DNA from: Acidobacteriota bacterium
GTDB lineage: Bacteria; Actinomycetota; Acidimicrobiia; Acidimicrobiales; Ilumatobacteraceae
NCBI GenBank assembly: GCA_018970175.1
Contig: JAGWWV010000017.1
Coordinates: 1 to 41,504 of the forward strand
Direction of reading: 5' to 3'
DNA: 41,504 nucleotides
Shown here: piece after piece, positions 6,567 to 18,554 of the stretch
Layout: each line of letters starts with the position of its first letter
Numbering within the stretch: the first letter of the stretch is position 1
Made by a program: the position numbers and the translations under genes
Notes under the pieces: generated by a model
What the model was told of the DNA's origin: nothing
Databases searched by the model: none
Seen by the model: the letters and a program-made list of their open reading frames with translations, nothing else

Positions 6567-9500
6567 ATGAGTTCCACGTCGATGAATCTCGGCGTCGTCG
6601 GGCAACTCGTCGCCTCCGATGCAGCGGTGGCGGGTTCGCTGTCGGGACTCGACGGTTCACTCGCCTGCCCCGACGCCGCGCGCCCCGCCGTTCTTGCTGC
6701 GTTGACCACCCTCCATCCCGAGGCGACATTCATCGTCGCCACGGCGACGGGCCAAAGCGCCGGACAGATCGCCGACGACCTGCAGGCCCTCATCGGCGGC
6801 GACAACGTCGCGTTGTTCCCCGCATGGGAGACGCTCCCCTTCGAACGCATCAGTCCGAACGTCGAAACCATGGGTCGTCGGCTCGAGGTCTTGTGGCGTC
6901 TGCGCACGCCGAGGCACCGTCCGCGCGTCATCGTCGCCGGCGCCCGGGCGCTGCTGCAGAAAACCGCGCCGACGGCGAACGTCGAAGTGTCACAACCGTG
7001 GCCCGTTCACCTGAAGGTCGGGATGCAGATCGACCCGACGCAACTCGTGCGCGACCTCGTCACACTCGGCTACCGACGCGAAGACCTGGTTGAACTGCGC
7101 GGACACGTTGCACAACGCGGGTCGATCGTCGACGTGTTCGCCTCGACCCACGACGAGCCCGTGCGCGTCGAATTCTGGGGCGACGAGATCGAGCGTCTGC
7201 AGACGTTCAACGTGAACGACCAGCGCAGCACCGCCACCATCGAAGAAACGTGGCTCCACCCGGCGCGCGAGTTTCTGGTCGACGAGATCATGCGCGAACG
7301 TGCCGCGCGTTTGGTCGGCGAGGAACCGTGGGGCCGCGAACACTGGGACCGCATCGCCGAGGGTCTCGTCTTCGACGGCATGGAAAGTTGGCTTCCGTGG
7401 TTCAGCGACGGCTCGACGCTTACGAACGCCGCCGTCGAAGCAACCCGCGGCAAGTCGAACGCCGACGTGCGTTTCGTGTTCGTCGAACCGCGACGCATTC
7501 GCGATCGCGGGGTCGACATCCTCGCCGAAGAAGCCGACATCGCGAGTGCGCTCGCCACCACGTGGGGCCGCGATCCCGCAGCCGACGACTTTCCCCGCCT
7601 GCATGCCTCACCCGACACCGTTCTCGCCGACGCGGTCACCGTGCCGACGTACCACCTGCTTGCCGCAGCCGACACGGGTTCGGCGAAAAGCGTCAACGCG
7701 TCGGCGTGGGGTCCCATCACGAACGATCCGTCGGGTGCGGTGCGTCGCTTCGCCGAACTCGTGCGCGAGGGAAACCGCGTCATCATCGCCGCCGACACGC
7801 CGAACTCGGCGGCGCGCATCGCCGACAGCCTGCGCGGCGAGGGTGCCGACGTCGTCGACCTCGACGCGGTGCCGGCTGCGCGCCGTGACGCGGTCGGCCC
7901 CGGAATGTTCGTCACCGTGCGTCGCCTGCACCACGGTGCCTACATGCCCAGCGCCCAACTTGCGCTGATTGCTGAATCCGATCTGACCGGCCGCAGGCCC
8001 GGGCCGCGCCGCCAGAAACCCCGCACATCGGGCACCGCGTTCCAGGATCTGAAGCCCGGCGACTACGTCGTTCACTACCACCACGGCGTCGGCAAGTTCG
8101 AGGGTCTCGTCAGCCGCGCCGTCGGTGGCACGCAGCGCGACTACCTGTTGCTCGCATACAAGGGCGGCGACAAGCTGTACGTGCCGACCGATCAAATCGA
8201 CACGATTCGTCAGTACGTCGGTGGCGAAACCCCGACGATGCACCGACTCGGTGGTTCCGATTTCGCGCGCGCCAAGTCGAAGGTGCGCTCGGCGGTGCAG
8301 GAAATCGCCCAGGAGTTGGTGGTGCTGTACCAACGCCGCGTCACGGCCGAAGGACACGCGTTCGCACAGGACACCCCGTGGCAGCACGACATGGAGTCGG
8401 CGTTCCCCTACGTCGAGACGCCCGACCAACGTCGGGCGATCGGCGAGGTGAAGGGCGACATGGAACGCGCGGTGCCGATGGACCGTCTCGTGTGCGGCGA
8501 CGTCGGATTCGGCAAGACCGAAGTCGCCGTTCGCGCCGCGTTCAAAGCCGTACAAGAGGGCAAGCAGGTGGCGGTGCTGTGCCCGACGACGCTTCTCGCG
8601 TCGCAACACGGCACCACGTTCCGCGATCGATTCGCCGGTTTTCCGGTTCGCGTCGAGGTGTTGTCACGATTCCAAACCGCCGCCGAGGCGAAGAAAATCC
8701 TCGCCGGACTCGCCGCGGGCGATGTCGACTGCGTCATCGGAACACACCGACTGCTGCAGGACGGTGTGAAGTTCAAGGACCTCGGTCTGCTGGTGGTCGA
8801 CGAAGAGCAGCGGTTCGGTGTGCATCACAAGGAAGCGATGAAAAAGATGCGCACGAACGTCGACGTGCTCACACTCAGCGCCACCCCGATTCCACGAACC
8901 CTCGAGATGAGCCTCGTCGGCATCCGTGACCTGTCGCTTCTGCAGACGCCCCCGGCCGACCGTCAGCCGATCCTCACCTACGTGGGCGAACTCGACAAAC
9001 GTCTCGCGGTCGAAGCTATTCGTCGCGAGCTTCTGCGCGAGGGCCAGGTGTTCTGGGTGCACAACCGCGTGCAGAGCATCGAAGAACGCGCCGCCGAACT
9101 GCGCGAGCTGGTCCCCGAGGCCCGCGTCGCCGTGGCTCACGGCCAGATGGACGAAGCAACGCTCGAACGCGTCGTGTTCGACTTCTGGCAGGGCAACTTC
9201 GACGTCTTGGTGTGCACCACCATCATCGAAAGCGGCATCGACATGCCGACCGTCAACACGCTCGTTGTCGAACGCTCGGATCTTCTCGGCCTCGGACAGC
9301 TGCACCAGTTGCGTGGCCGCGTGGGTCGAAGTGGACAACGCGCGTATGCGTACCTGTTCCATCCGCGTGACCGCGTTCTCACCGAAGAGGCCTACGAACG
9401 CCTGCGGGCGATCGGCGAGGCAACCGAGCTGGGCAGCGGATTCAAGATCGCCATGCGCGACCTCGAAATCCGCGGCGCGGGCAACATTCTGGGTGAGGCG

Positions 9501-10058
9501 CAAAGCGGCCACATCGCCGCCGTTGGTTACGACCTCTACTGCCAGATGGTCACCGAGGTCGTCGCCGAAATGAAGGGCGAGCCCGTCGAGCAGCCCATCG
9601 AATTGAAACTCGACGTACCGGTGTCGGCGTACCTACCCGACACCTACGTCCCGACCGAGGACCTGCGCCTCGAGGCCTACCGTCGCCTCGCCGAGGTGAA
9701 GACACGGGGCGAAGTCGACGACGTGCGCACCGAGTGGCTCGACCGCTACGGCCCGATCCCGACGGAAGCAGAAACCCTGCTCGCCGTCGGGGCTCTGCGT
9801 GCGGCTTGCCACGGCTTTGGAATCACCGACTTCACCGTGACGATGAACACCGCTCGCGTCACGCCCGTCGACCTGCGCACCAGCCAACAGCTGCGCCTCA
9901 CCCGTCTCGCGCGAGGAACCTTCACGGGCCTCACGTGGCGCGAGAAGGAAAAGCAGCTGATCATTCCCCTACCGGCGGCCCAACGTGGCAAGGCGCCCGA
10001 CGGCACCCGGTTGGTGACGCAATTGCGCGAACTGCTTGAAGAAATGCTCGGCGACTAG
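6567..10058 (+). CDS. mfd: Transcription-repair coupling factor
   Basis: ATP-dependent translocase that removes RNA polymerase stalled at DNA lesions and recruits UvrA. The 1163-residue product has the whole domain series. A UvrB-like N-terminal module spans about residues 1-350. The CarD-like RNA-polymerase-interacting domain begins near 495 ([20 protein letters not shown]). The RecG-like helicase core has Walker [10 protein letters not shown] near 644, Walker [10 protein letters not shown] near 744, [12 protein letters not shown], and [12 protein letters not shown] in the second lobe. The C-terminal TRCF domain starts near 1018. ATG 6567 follows a good Shine-Dalgarno (GGGGAG); a second Met at residue 6 is less well placed. 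The stop codon TAG is also the start of a -10 box for the next gene. Confidence 0.97.
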   Translation: MSSTSMNLGVVGQLVASDAAVAGSLSGLDGSLACPDAARPAVLAALTTLHPEATFIVATATGQSAGQIADDLQALIGGDNVALFPAWETLPFERISPNVETMGRRLEVLWRLRTPRHRPRVIVAGARALLQKTAPTANVEVSQPWPVHLKVGMQIDPTQLVRDLVTLGYRREDLVELRGHVAQRGSIVDVFASTHDEPVRVEFWGDEIERLQTFNVNDQRSTATIEETWLHPAREFLVDEIMRERAARLVGEEPWGREHWDRIAEGLVFDGMESWLPWFSDGSTLTNAAVEATRGKSNADVRFVFVEPRRIRDRGVDILAEEADIASALATTWGRDPAADDFPRLHASPDTVLADAVTVPTYHLLAAADTGSAKSVNASAWGPITNDPSGAVRRFAELVREGNRVIIAADTPNSAARIADSLRGEGADVVDLDAVPAARRDAVGPGMFVTVRRLHHGAYMPSAQLALIAESDLTGRRPGPRRQKPRTSGTAFQDLKPGDYVVHYHHGVGKFEGLVSRAVGGTQRDYLLLAYKGGDKLYVPTDQIDTIRQYVGGETPTMHRLGGSDFARAKSKVRSAVQEIAQELVVLYQRRVTAEGHAFAQDTPWQHDMESAFPYVETPDQRRAIGEVKGDMERAVPMDRLVCGDVGFGKTEVAVRAAFKAVQEGKQVAVLCPTTLLASQHGTTFRDRFAGFPVRVEVLSRFQTAAEAKKILAGLAAGDVDCVIGTHRLLQDGVKFKDLGLLVVDEEQRFGVHHKEAMKKMRTNVDVLTLSATPIPRTLEMSLVGIRDLSLLQTPPADRQPILTYVGELDKRLAVEAIRRELLREGQVFWVHNRVQSIEERAAELRELVPEARVAVAHGQMDEATLERVVFDFWQGNFDVLVCTTIIESGIDMPTVNTLVVERSDLLGLGQLHQLRGRVGRSGQRAYAYLFHPRDRVLTEEAYERLRAIGEATELGSGFKIAMRDLEIRGAGNILGEAQSGHIAAVGYDLYCQMVTEVVAEMKGEPVEQPIELKLDVPVSAYLPDTYVPTEDLRLEAYRRLAEVKTRGEVDDVRTEWLDRYGPIPTEAETLLAVGALRAACHGFGITDFTVTMNTARVTPVDLRTSQQLRLTRLARGTFTGLTWREKEKQLIIPLPAAQRGKAPDGTRLVTQLRELLEEMLGD

Positions 10059-10061
10059 GGT
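10056..10061 (+). promoter_or_regulatory. -10 box (TAGGGT) overlapping the mfd stop codon
   Basis: TAGGGT begins with the TAG stop of mfd and ends 6 nt before the GTG start at 10068. There is no Shine-Dalgarno in ttcccc, so the lipoprotein mRNA is probably leaderless. Confidence 0.45.
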
Positions 10062-10067
10062 TTCCCC

Positions 10068-11009
10068 GTGCGTTCCTCCGCTCCCTCCCGCCGCAAGTTT
10101 CTTCGCTCGTCGAGCGTTCTCGTCGCCGTCGCCACTGTCGGCCTGTCGGCCTGCGCGACGTTCACCAACAATTCCGCCGCGGCGACGGTCGATGGAACCG
10201 ACATCTCGCGCGACACGCTCGAATCGTTCATCGATGAATTCGCCGCCAATCGGCAGTTGCCCCTCGCCGACGGCATCGTTCAGTCCGATGACGCGCGGAA
10301 TCTCCTCGCCGGCATGATCAAGGCCAAGGTGTACACCGACTTCCTCGCACGCTACGGCAAGCCGCTCACCAAGGCCCAACGCGACGCGGTTCGAGCCGAT
10401 ATCGGCACCGACCAGATCAAGAATCTGTCGACAGATCTCCAGAGCCTCGTCATCGACTTGAACGCCGCGACCAATGCCATCACCGAACTCGACCCACCGA
10501 GCGATGCCGCCATCGAGAAGCTCTACAACGAGAAGCCATCGCTCACCGGTGCGATGTGCGCAAGCCACATTGTCGTGAAGAAGAAGGCAACCGCACAGAA
10601 GATGCTGTCGATGTTGTCGAATGGCGCCAAGTTCGCCGACCTCGCCAAGAAGTACTCGACCGAGCCCGCCGCAAAAGAGTCGGGCGGTGCACTGCAGGGC
10701 CAGTCGGCCGACGGCAAGACCGGGCCGTGCATGTCGATTCTCGAATACCAACAGAACTTCGACCCCGCGTTCACCCGTGGTGCGCTCGCCGCACGCGCGG
10801 GCGTGCCCTACGGCCCCGTGCAGTCGTCGTTCGGATGGCACGTGATTCTCCTCGCCCCGTGGGACCAGGTGAAGGACGCCGCCCTCGACCTCGTGAAGGG
10901 CGAACCTGGTCCGAACCTCGCGACGGGTTACCTCGCCAACGCCGACATCACCGTCGACCCTGCCTATGGACGCTGGGCCTCGGCGACCGGAAACATCGCC
11001 GCGAACTGA
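10068..11009 (+). CDS. PpiC/SurA-type peptidyl-prolyl isomerase lipoprotein (Tat-type signal)
   Basis: Predicted envelope-anchored folding factor of 313 residues. The N-terminus carries SRRKFLRSS, a twin-arginine consensus, followed by a short hydrophobic stretch and the lipobox GLSAC with C29 as lipid-attachment site, so a Tat-exported lipoprotein is likely. Residues about 40-150 resemble a SurA-N chaperone-like region (SRDTLESFIDEFAANRQL). A parvulin domain covers about 160-270 (ASHIVVKKKATAQKML, FADLAKKYSTEP, SGGALQG, FGWHVILL). Mycobacteria have a lipoprotein gene (lpqU) near this place, but that is a different family. GTG 10068 is the only start that keeps the Tat motif. A Tat-exported parvulin implies folding before export or cofactor-independent use of the route. 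Confidence 0.85.
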   Translation: MRSSAPSRRKFLRSSSVLVAVATVGLSACATFTNNSAAATVDGTDISRDTLESFIDEFAANRQLPLADGIVQSDDARNLLAGMIKAKVYTDFLARYGKPLTKAQRDAVRADIGTDQIKNLSTDLQSLVIDLNAATNAITELDPPSDAAIEKLYNEKPSLTGAMCASHIVVKKKATAQKMLSMLSNGAKFADLAKKYSTEPAAKESGGALQGQSADGKTGPCMSILEYQQNFDPAFTRGALAARAGVPYGPVQSSFGWHVILLAPWDQVKDAALDLVKGEPGPNLATGYLANADITVDPAYGRWASATGNIAAN

Positions 11010-11022
11010 CGCGGCACGAACG

Positions 11023-13777
<2,755 letters not shown>

Positions 13778-13838
13778 CGATTGCGATCCGTGGTGGCCTT
13801 GCCACGCCGCGAGGGTGGCGAAGCGCCACAATGGAGGG

Positions 13839-14306
13839 GTGAACTCCCGCTCGCTCACCCGTGAACTCACGCGCCCCGTGCCGCGCGACTCACGGTTGTT
13901 CCAGCGCCGCAGCACCCGGGTCATCATTCTCTTTGCGGGTGCGCTCCTCGTGCTCATCGTCGGTCTCGTGCTCTTCGCCTTTCCGATTCGCGACTACTTC
14001 ACCCAGCATCAGTCGATCACCCGCACCGAGGCCGAGTTCGCCGCTCTCGAAGACGCGAACGAACAGATCCAGGCCGATATCCAACGCCTCGAGACCCCCT
14101 CGGGCATCAAGGAAGCCGCCCGCCGCGAACTCGGCTACCTGTTGCCGGGCGAACGACGCCTCGCCCTTCTCGACCTGCCCGCCGTGACGGGCACATTGCC
14201 CAGCGGATGGCCCTACAACGTGGTCGGCGCAATCCTCGCGGTTCGCTCCTCCACCGTCACCGCCAACCGCCCCGGGATGCTTGGCCCGCTGCAGGCGAAT
14301 CCATAA
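13839..14306 (+). CDS. ftsB: FtsB/DivIC family septum-formation initiator
   Basis: Single-pass divisome protein that links FtsQ- and FtsL-type partners at the septum. The 155-residue product has a basic cytoplasmic N-terminus (RDSRLFQRRSTR), one membrane helix at about residues 28-48 (ILFAGALLVLIVGLVLFAF), then an extracytoplasmic coiled coil (about 58-90). The latter contains the DivIC signature SGIKEAARRELGYLLPGER. GTG 13839 is preferred because longer in-frame openings run into eno and lack family similarity. The preceding GGAGGG is too close for an ideal ribosome-binding site, and CACAAT at 13827-13832 could be a -10 box 6 nt away, so a leaderless start is possible. The last 8 codons, including the stop, are repeated downstream. 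Confidence 0.87.
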   Translation: MNSRSLTRELTRPVPRDSRLFQRRSTRVIILFAGALLVLIVGLVLFAFPIRDYFTQHQSITRTEAEFAALEDANEQIQADIQRLETPSGIKEAARRELGYLLPGERRLALLDLPAVTGTLPSGWPYNVVGAILAVRSSTVTANRPGMLGPLQANP

Positions 14307-14354
14307 AGCCCGCTGCAGGCGAATCCATAAAGCCCGCTGCAGGCGAATCCGTAA
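14284..14354 (+). repeat. 24-bp tandem repeat (3 copies) spanning the ftsB stop codon
   Basis: Copy 1 (14284-14307) contains the last codons and TAA stop of ftsB. Copy 2 (14308-14331) is identical. Copy 3 (14332-14354) is identical for its first 19 bases, then has G for A just before TAA. Each copy encodes the same C-terminal tail (PLQANP, stop) and carries a CTGCAG palindrome. A weak fourth remnant (cgttgcagg) may follow at about 14360. Only the first copy is translated. Confidence 0.97.
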
Positions 14355-14386
14355 CTCTCCGTTGCAGGGGGCCATGGAGCCTTGGG

Positions 14387-14392
14387 TAGTGT
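14387..14392 (+). promoter_or_regulatory. Candidate -10 box for the Mo-hydroxylase large subunit
   Basis: TAGTGT lies 39 nt before ATG 14432, with TTGCAG 19 nt further upstream as a poor -35. The resulting leader ends in TCTCGAAGGGGAATCAC, which supplies the AAGGGG ribosome-binding site (14420-14425) and closely resembles the leader of the [2Fe-2S] subunit gene at 19464. Confidence 0.35.
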
Positions 14393-14431
14393 CGGGCTCG
14401 TCATTCGACACCTGTCTCGAAGGGGAATCAC

Positions 14432-16720
14432 ATGGGTGGAAGCATTCTCGGCAACCGCGTCATCCGCAAGGAAGACCCGAAGTTCCTCACAACCGGAGGT
14501 GAGTACGTCGACGACCTGCTCGACGAACCGCTGTTGAAGGGTGCCGCCCACGTCACGTACGTGCGCAGCACCGTCGCCCACGGCCGCATCACCGGCATCG
14601 ACGTCTCCGATGCGCTGTCGGCCCCCGGCGTCATCGCGGTCTACACCGCGGCGAATCTCGAACTTGCGCCGATGCCCGCCACGTTCAACCCCGGCGCCAA
14701 GCGCACGCTCCTCGCCAGCGACAAGGTCCGCTTCGTTGGCGAACCCGTCGCCGCGGTCATCACCGAAACCCGCGAGCAGGGCGAAGACGCCGCCGAGATG
14801 GTCATCGTCGACTACGACATTCTTCCGGCGCTCGTCGACATGGAAGAGGCCATGGCCAGCTCGACACTCATCTTCGACGAGTGCGGTAGCAACGTCGTGT
14901 TCGACTCCACCGCTCTCGGCATGCCCGACAACACCGGCGATGCCTTCTTCGAGGGCTGCGAAGTCGTCGTCAAGGGACGCTTCATCAACCAGCGCGTTGC
15001 TCCGTGTCCGCTCGAGGTGCGCGGCTCCGCAGTCGCATGGGTCGACGGTCGTCTCTACCAGTGGCTGAGCACGCAGCACGCGCAGGGCGCTAAAGACGGC
15101 ATCAAGGCCGCCCTCGGTCTCGACGATTCGCAGCTTCGCGTCATCACCCCCGACGTCGGCGGTGGTTTCGGTGCGAAGATCGGCGTCTACCCCGAAGAGA
15201 GCCTGCTCGGCATGATGTCGAAGAAGCTCGGTCGTCCGTTGCGCTGGCGCGAAACGCGCAGCGAATCGATGCTCGGCATGGGCCACGGTCGCGCGCAGAT
15301 TCAGTACGTCACCATCGGCGGCTCGCGCGACGGCAAGGTGCTCGCCTACCAGATGCACGTCTTGCAGGACTGCGGTGCATGGGTCGACATGGGAACCATC
15401 CTCGCCCCGTTCATGACGCGCCCCATGTCGTCGGCCGTCTACGCCTTCCCGAAGGTCGAGTGCCGCACGACGTCGATCGTCACCAACACCACACCCACCA
15501 CCGCGTACCGCGGTGCCGGTCGACCCGAGGCAACCGCCGCCGCCGAGCGCGCGATGGACATGTTCGCCCTCGAAATCGGCAAGGACCCGGCCGAGGTTCG
15601 TCGCATGAACCTCATCCCGAAGTTCCTCGACAAGCACACCACCGTCATCGGCCAGACCTACGACGTCGGCGACTACGAAACCGCCCTCGACAAGGTGCTC
15701 GCCGCAGCCGACTACAAGTCGCTGCGCGCCGAACAAGCCAAGCGCCGCGCATCGGGTGACGTGAAGCAACTCGGCATCGGAGTGTCGGTCTACGTGGAAA
15801 TCACCGGAGGCGTTCCGCCGATGGGTGAAACCGCCAAGATCGAAGTGCAGGAAAACGGCCGTGCAATCGTCTACACCGGCACCAGCCCACACGGTCAGGG
15901 TCACGCCACCGCATGGTCGATGATCGCGTCGGACCAGACCGGTATCCCGATGGACATGATCGACCTCGTCTGGGGCGACACCGACCTCGTTCCCGTCGGC
16001 GGCGGAACCATGGGTTCACGCTCGCTGCAGCAGGGCGGCGCCGCCGTCAACCTCGCGTCGATCGAACTCGTCGACAAGGCCAAGGCACTTGCTGCCCGCC
16101 TGCTCGAGGCCAACGAAGCCGACATCGAACTCGACCGTGACCGCGGCGTGTTCCACGTGTCGGGTACACCGGCAATCGCCAAGTCGTGGGCCGATCTCGC
16201 GACGGCGGCGAAGGGCGACGGCGGTCTGTCGCAAGAGTCGCGCTTCAATGCCGAGGGCGCATCGTTCCCCTTCGGTGCACACGTCGCGGTCGTCGAAGTC
16301 GACACCGAAACGGGCAAGGTGCGTCACCTACGTCACGTCGCACTCGACGACGCCGGCCGCGTGTTGAACCCGCTCCTTCTCGAGGGTCAGATCCACGGCG
16401 GCCTCGCACAGGGCACCGCGCAGGCGCTGCTCGAGGAAGTTCGCTACGACTCCGACGGCAACCCCATCACGTCGAACCTCGCCGACTACGCGTTCATCTC
16501 GGCCGCGGAGCTCCCGAGCTTCGAAGTCGTGCACATGGAGACACCGACGTACCTCAACCCGCTCGGCGCAAAGGGAATTGGCGAGTCGGGCACCATCGGG
16601 TCGACCCCGGCGGTGCAGTCGGCCGTCGTCGACGCCGTGTCGCATCTCGGTGTGAAGCACATTGACATGCCCACGACCTCCGAGCGTGTGTGGTCGGCCA
16701 TCATGGCCGCGAAGTCCTGA
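14432..16720 (+). CDS. Molybdenum hydroxylase large subunit (CO dehydrogenase/xanthine dehydrogenase family, form II-like)
   Basis: Catalytic Mo-pterin subunit of 762 residues. The N-terminal Ald_Xan_dh_C-type domain (KFLTTGGEYVDDLL, YVRSTVAHGRITGIDVSDAL, VGEPVAAVI) is followed by the molybdopterin-binding domain: VGGGFGAKIGVYPEE, TAYRGAGRPEATAAAERAMD near residue 357, HGQGHATAW, and GIGESGTIGSTPA with E718 as the expected catalytic Glu. The active-site loop reads AYRGAGR, the form II signature, not the AYRCSFR of proven form I CO dehydrogenases, so the substrate may be an aldehyde, purine or other heterocycle. ATG 14432 is supported by AAGGGG. Its [2Fe-2S] and FAD partners lie about 3 kb downstream, behind an ABC exporter operon, an unusual split. 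Confidence 0.92.
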   Translation: MGGSILGNRVIRKEDPKFLTTGGEYVDDLLDEPLLKGAAHVTYVRSTVAHGRITGIDVSDALSAPGVIAVYTAANLELAPMPATFNPGAKRTLLASDKVRFVGEPVAAVITETREQGEDAAEMVIVDYDILPALVDMEEAMASSTLIFDECGSNVVFDSTALGMPDNTGDAFFEGCEVVVKGRFINQRVAPCPLEVRGSAVAWVDGRLYQWLSTQHAQGAKDGIKAALGLDDSQLRVITPDVGGGFGAKIGVYPEESLLGMMSKKLGRPLRWRETRSESMLGMGHGRAQIQYVTIGGSRDGKVLAYQMHVLQDCGAWVDMGTILAPFMTRPMSSAVYAFPKVECRTTSIVTNTTPTTAYRGAGRPEATAAAERAMDMFALEIGKDPAEVRRMNLIPKFLDKHTTVIGQTYDVGDYETALDKVLAAADYKSLRAEQAKRRASGDVKQLGIGVSVYVEITGGVPPMGETAKIEVQENGRAIVYTGTSPHGQGHATAWSMIASDQTGIPMDMIDLVWGDTDLVPVGGGTMGSRSLQQGGAAVNLASIELVDKAKALAARLLEANEADIELDRDRGVFHVSGTPAIAKSWADLATAAKGDGGLSQESRFNAEGASFPFGAHVAVVEVDTETGKVRHLRHVALDDAGRVLNPLLLEGQIHGGLAQGTAQALLEEVRYDSDGNPITSNLADYAFISAAELPSFEVVHMETPTYLNPLGAKGIGESGTIGSTPAVQSAVVDAVSHLGVKHIDMPTTSERVWSAIMAAKS

Positions 16721-16754
16721 CACGACAGTCGTACCGAAAGTTTCCCAACGGGCG

Positions 16755-16760
16755 TAGGGT
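16755..16760 (+). promoter_or_regulatory. Candidate -10 box (TAGGGT) for the ABC transporter operon
   Basis: TAGGGT lies 49 nt before ATG 16810, giving a leader of roughly 43 nt that contains the 24-nt hairpin at 16769-16792. No clear -35 is seen. Confidence 0.35.
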
Positions 16761-16768
16761 CTGACTTC

Positions 16769-16792
16769 GCCGTCCGACGTTTGTCGGTCGGC
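16769..16792 (+). promoter_or_regulatory. Hairpin in the 5' leader of the ABC exporter operon
   Basis: GCCG-T-CCGAC, loop GTTT, GTCGG-T-CGGC: nine base pairs with one T-T mismatch, 17 nt before the start codon. It could be a protein operator or a structured leader controlling exporter expression. There is no T-run after it, so it is not a simple terminator. Confidence 0.5.
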
Positions 16793-16809
16793 AGATAGGA
16801 AGTCCCCCG

Positions 16810-17766
16810 ATGTCATCGCGTTCCCCCATCGTCGCATCGCAGTTGGTGCGTCACTTTGGTTCGTCCGACAGTCCCGTGCGAGCCGTCGACGGTGTCGACC
16901 TCGAGGTGCGCGAGGGAGAGATCTTCGGATTTCTCGGCCCCAACGGCGCCGGCAAGTCCACCACGGTGCGCATGCTCACCACGTTGCTGCGTCCCACGTC
17001 GGGAACCGCCACCGTCGCGGGCTTCGACATCGTGCGTGAAGCCGACAAGGTGCGCCGCAACATCGGTGTCGCACTGCAGGATGCGGCAATCGACCCGCTG
17101 ATGACCGGCAACGAGCTTCTCGAACTGCAGGCGGTTCTGTACGGCATCGCGCCGTCGAGCGTGAAGCCTCGTGCGGGTGAACTTCTCGAACGTGTCGGGC
17201 TCACCGCCGCCGCCGACCGCCGGGTCGGCACGTACTCGGGCGGCATGCGTCGCCGACTCGACCTCGCCCTCTCGCTCATCCACGAACCGACCGTGCTGTT
17301 CCTCGACGAGCCGACAACCGGCCTCGACCCGATGAGCCGAGTCACGCTGTGGGAAGAAGTACGTCGACTCAACAAAGAGGGCACGACGGTGCTTCTCACC
17401 ACGCAGTATCTCGAAGAGGCCGACCAGCTGGCCGATCGAATCGCCATCATCGACGGCGGCAAGATCGTGCGCGAGGGTGCCCCGCGCGACCTGAAGGCCC
17501 AGGTTGGTGCGCCGACACTGCTCATCACCGTCGATCATGGTCTCGAAGCCACCGCGTCGCGCGTCCTCGCCGAGTTCGGCGACATGCGCCCCACCGCAGA
17601 GGGAACTCTCGGAGTCGGTCTCGCTGCGGGCGCGCGTGCCGTCACCGACGTGGTGCGTCGCCTCGACGAGGAAGGCGTCGTCGTCCACCGCCTGGAACTG
17701 AACGAGCCCAGCCTCGACGACGTGTTTGCGGAAGCCACGGGACATCGTCTCGAGGGAGAAAAGTGA
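16810..17766 (+). CDS. ABC-2 type exporter, ATP-binding subunit (DrrA/daunorubicin-resistance type)
   Basis: 318-residue ATPase that should power two downstream permeases. Visible are the A-loop region VRAVDGVDLEVREGEIF, Walker A GPNGAGKSTT near residue 44, Q-loop ALQDAAID, signature YSGGMRRRLDLALSL, Walker B VLFLDEPTTGLDPMSR, and the H-loop region, which reads LLTTQYLEEADQLADRIAII. Here Gln replaces the usual switch His in TTHYLEEA, as in DrrA-type subunits. The C-terminal 90 residues form the DrrA-specific regulatory extension. ATG 16810 is preceded by AGGAAGT as a weak ribosome-binding site. The stop overlaps the next start (GTGA). The substrate is unknown; location inside the Mo-hydroxylase cluster might mean export of its substrate or product, but nothing proves it. 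Confidence 0.93.
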   Translation: MSSRSPIVASQLVRHFGSSDSPVRAVDGVDLEVREGEIFGFLGPNGAGKSTTVRMLTTLLRPTSGTATVAGFDIVREADKVRRNIGVALQDAAIDPLMTGNELLELQAVLYGIAPSSVKPRAGELLERVGLTAAADRRVGTYSGGMRRRLDLALSLIHEPTVLFLDEPTTGLDPMSRVTLWEEVRRLNKEGTTVLLTTQYLEEADQLADRIAIIDGGKIVREGAPRDLKAQVGAPTLLITVDHGLEATASRVLAEFGDMRPTAEGTLGVGLAAGARAVTDVVRRLDEEGVVVHRLELNEPSLDDVFAEATGHRLEGEK

Positions 17767-18554
17767 CCGCCGCAGCTCCCGCAATCGCACTGCGCCAAAC
17801 GGCGGCGATGTCGAAGCGTTCGATCCTTGCGCTCGTCCGCCAACCTGCATTGGTGGTGCCGTCGATCATCTTCCCGCTCTTTTTTGCCGCGCTCGGCACG
17901 TCGTCGTTCGGTCGCGCCACGGGGCTGCCGGGCTTCCCGAAAGTCGACTCGTTCCTCGACTTCAGCCTTGCCGGCACGATCGTTCAGGGCGTGCTCTTCG
18001 GCTCGGTGCAAAGCGGTTCGGCCCTCGCCACCGACATCGAAAACGGTTTCTTCTTCCGGTTGCTCGCCTCGCCCACCTCGCGACTCGGCATTCTCGTCGG
18101 CCGGCTCATGGGTGCGGCGGCGTACGGCGCGGCACAAACCGCGTTCTTCACCGTCTTGCTCATCCCCTTCGGCCTGCACGTGAAAGGTGGCGTCGCCGGC
18201 GCCGTCGTCATGTTGGTGTCGGGCGGTCTCACCGCTATCGCCGTCGCCGGCTTCATGGCTGCCATGGCGCTGCGCACCGGTTCGTCGGAAGCCGTGCAAG
18301 GCATCTTCCCGCTCGTCTTCATCGCGTTGTTCTTCTCGAGTGCGTTCTTCCCGCGACAAACCATGAGCGGCGCCTATCGCCACATCGCGAACGCGAACCC
18401 GATCTCGTACCTCATCGAGGGTCTGCGCGATCTCTGTATCACGGGCTTCACCGCATCCGCCTGCGCAAAGGCGTTGCTGGTTCCCATCGGCATCATGGTC
18501 GTGTCGTTCTCGCTCGCACTTCGTTCACTGGCAAAAAGGGTGGCGGCACAATGA
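17763..18554 (+). CDS. ABC-2 type exporter, permease subunit 1
   Basis: 263-residue integral membrane protein of the ABC-2/DrrB family. About six hydrophobic segments are visible, for example LVVPSIIFPLFFAAL, AAQTAFFTVLLIPFGL and GIFPLVFIALFFSSAFFP, the last being the conserved ABC-2 signature region before PISYLIEGLRDL. The amphipathic DIENGFFFRLLASPTSR loop is the usual coupling helix facing the ATPase. GTG 17763 overlaps the ATPase stop by 4 nt, so translation is coupled; upstream alternatives would run deep into the ATPase gene. The two permeases are distantly similar to each other and probably form a heterodimer. Confidence 0.9.
   Translation: MTAAAPAIALRQTAAMSKRSILALVRQPALVVPSIIFPLFFAALGTSSFGRATGLPGFPKVDSFLDFSLAGTIVQGVLFGSVQSGSALATDIENGFFFRLLASPTSRLGILVGRLMGAAAYGAAQTAFFTVLLIPFGLHVKGGVAGAVVMLVSGGLTAIAVAGFMAAMALRTGSSEAVQGIFPLVFIALFFSSAFFPRQTMSGAYRHIANANPISYLIEGLRDLCITGFTASACAKALLVPIGIMVVSFSLALRSLAKRVAAQ

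Noticed and set aside
3886-6931. Long open frames on the minus strand opposite prs, rplY and pth
   Set aside because: Typical antisense openings of GC-rich genes; their translations are Arg/His/Asp-rich without motifs, and they cover well-identified genes and the tRNA.
13793-13805. Hairpin GTGGC-CTT-GCCAC after eno as a terminator
   Set aside because: Only 5 bp with a 3-nt loop and no T-run; ftsB follows closely in the same direction.
14284-14354. Possible small CRISPR-like array
   Set aside because: Units are directly adjacent with no spacers and are copies of coding sequence; no cas genes are present.
14432-16720. Calling the large subunit a proven form I CO dehydrogenase (coxL)
   Set aside because: The active-site loop is AYRGAGR and lacks the Cys of AYRCSFR.
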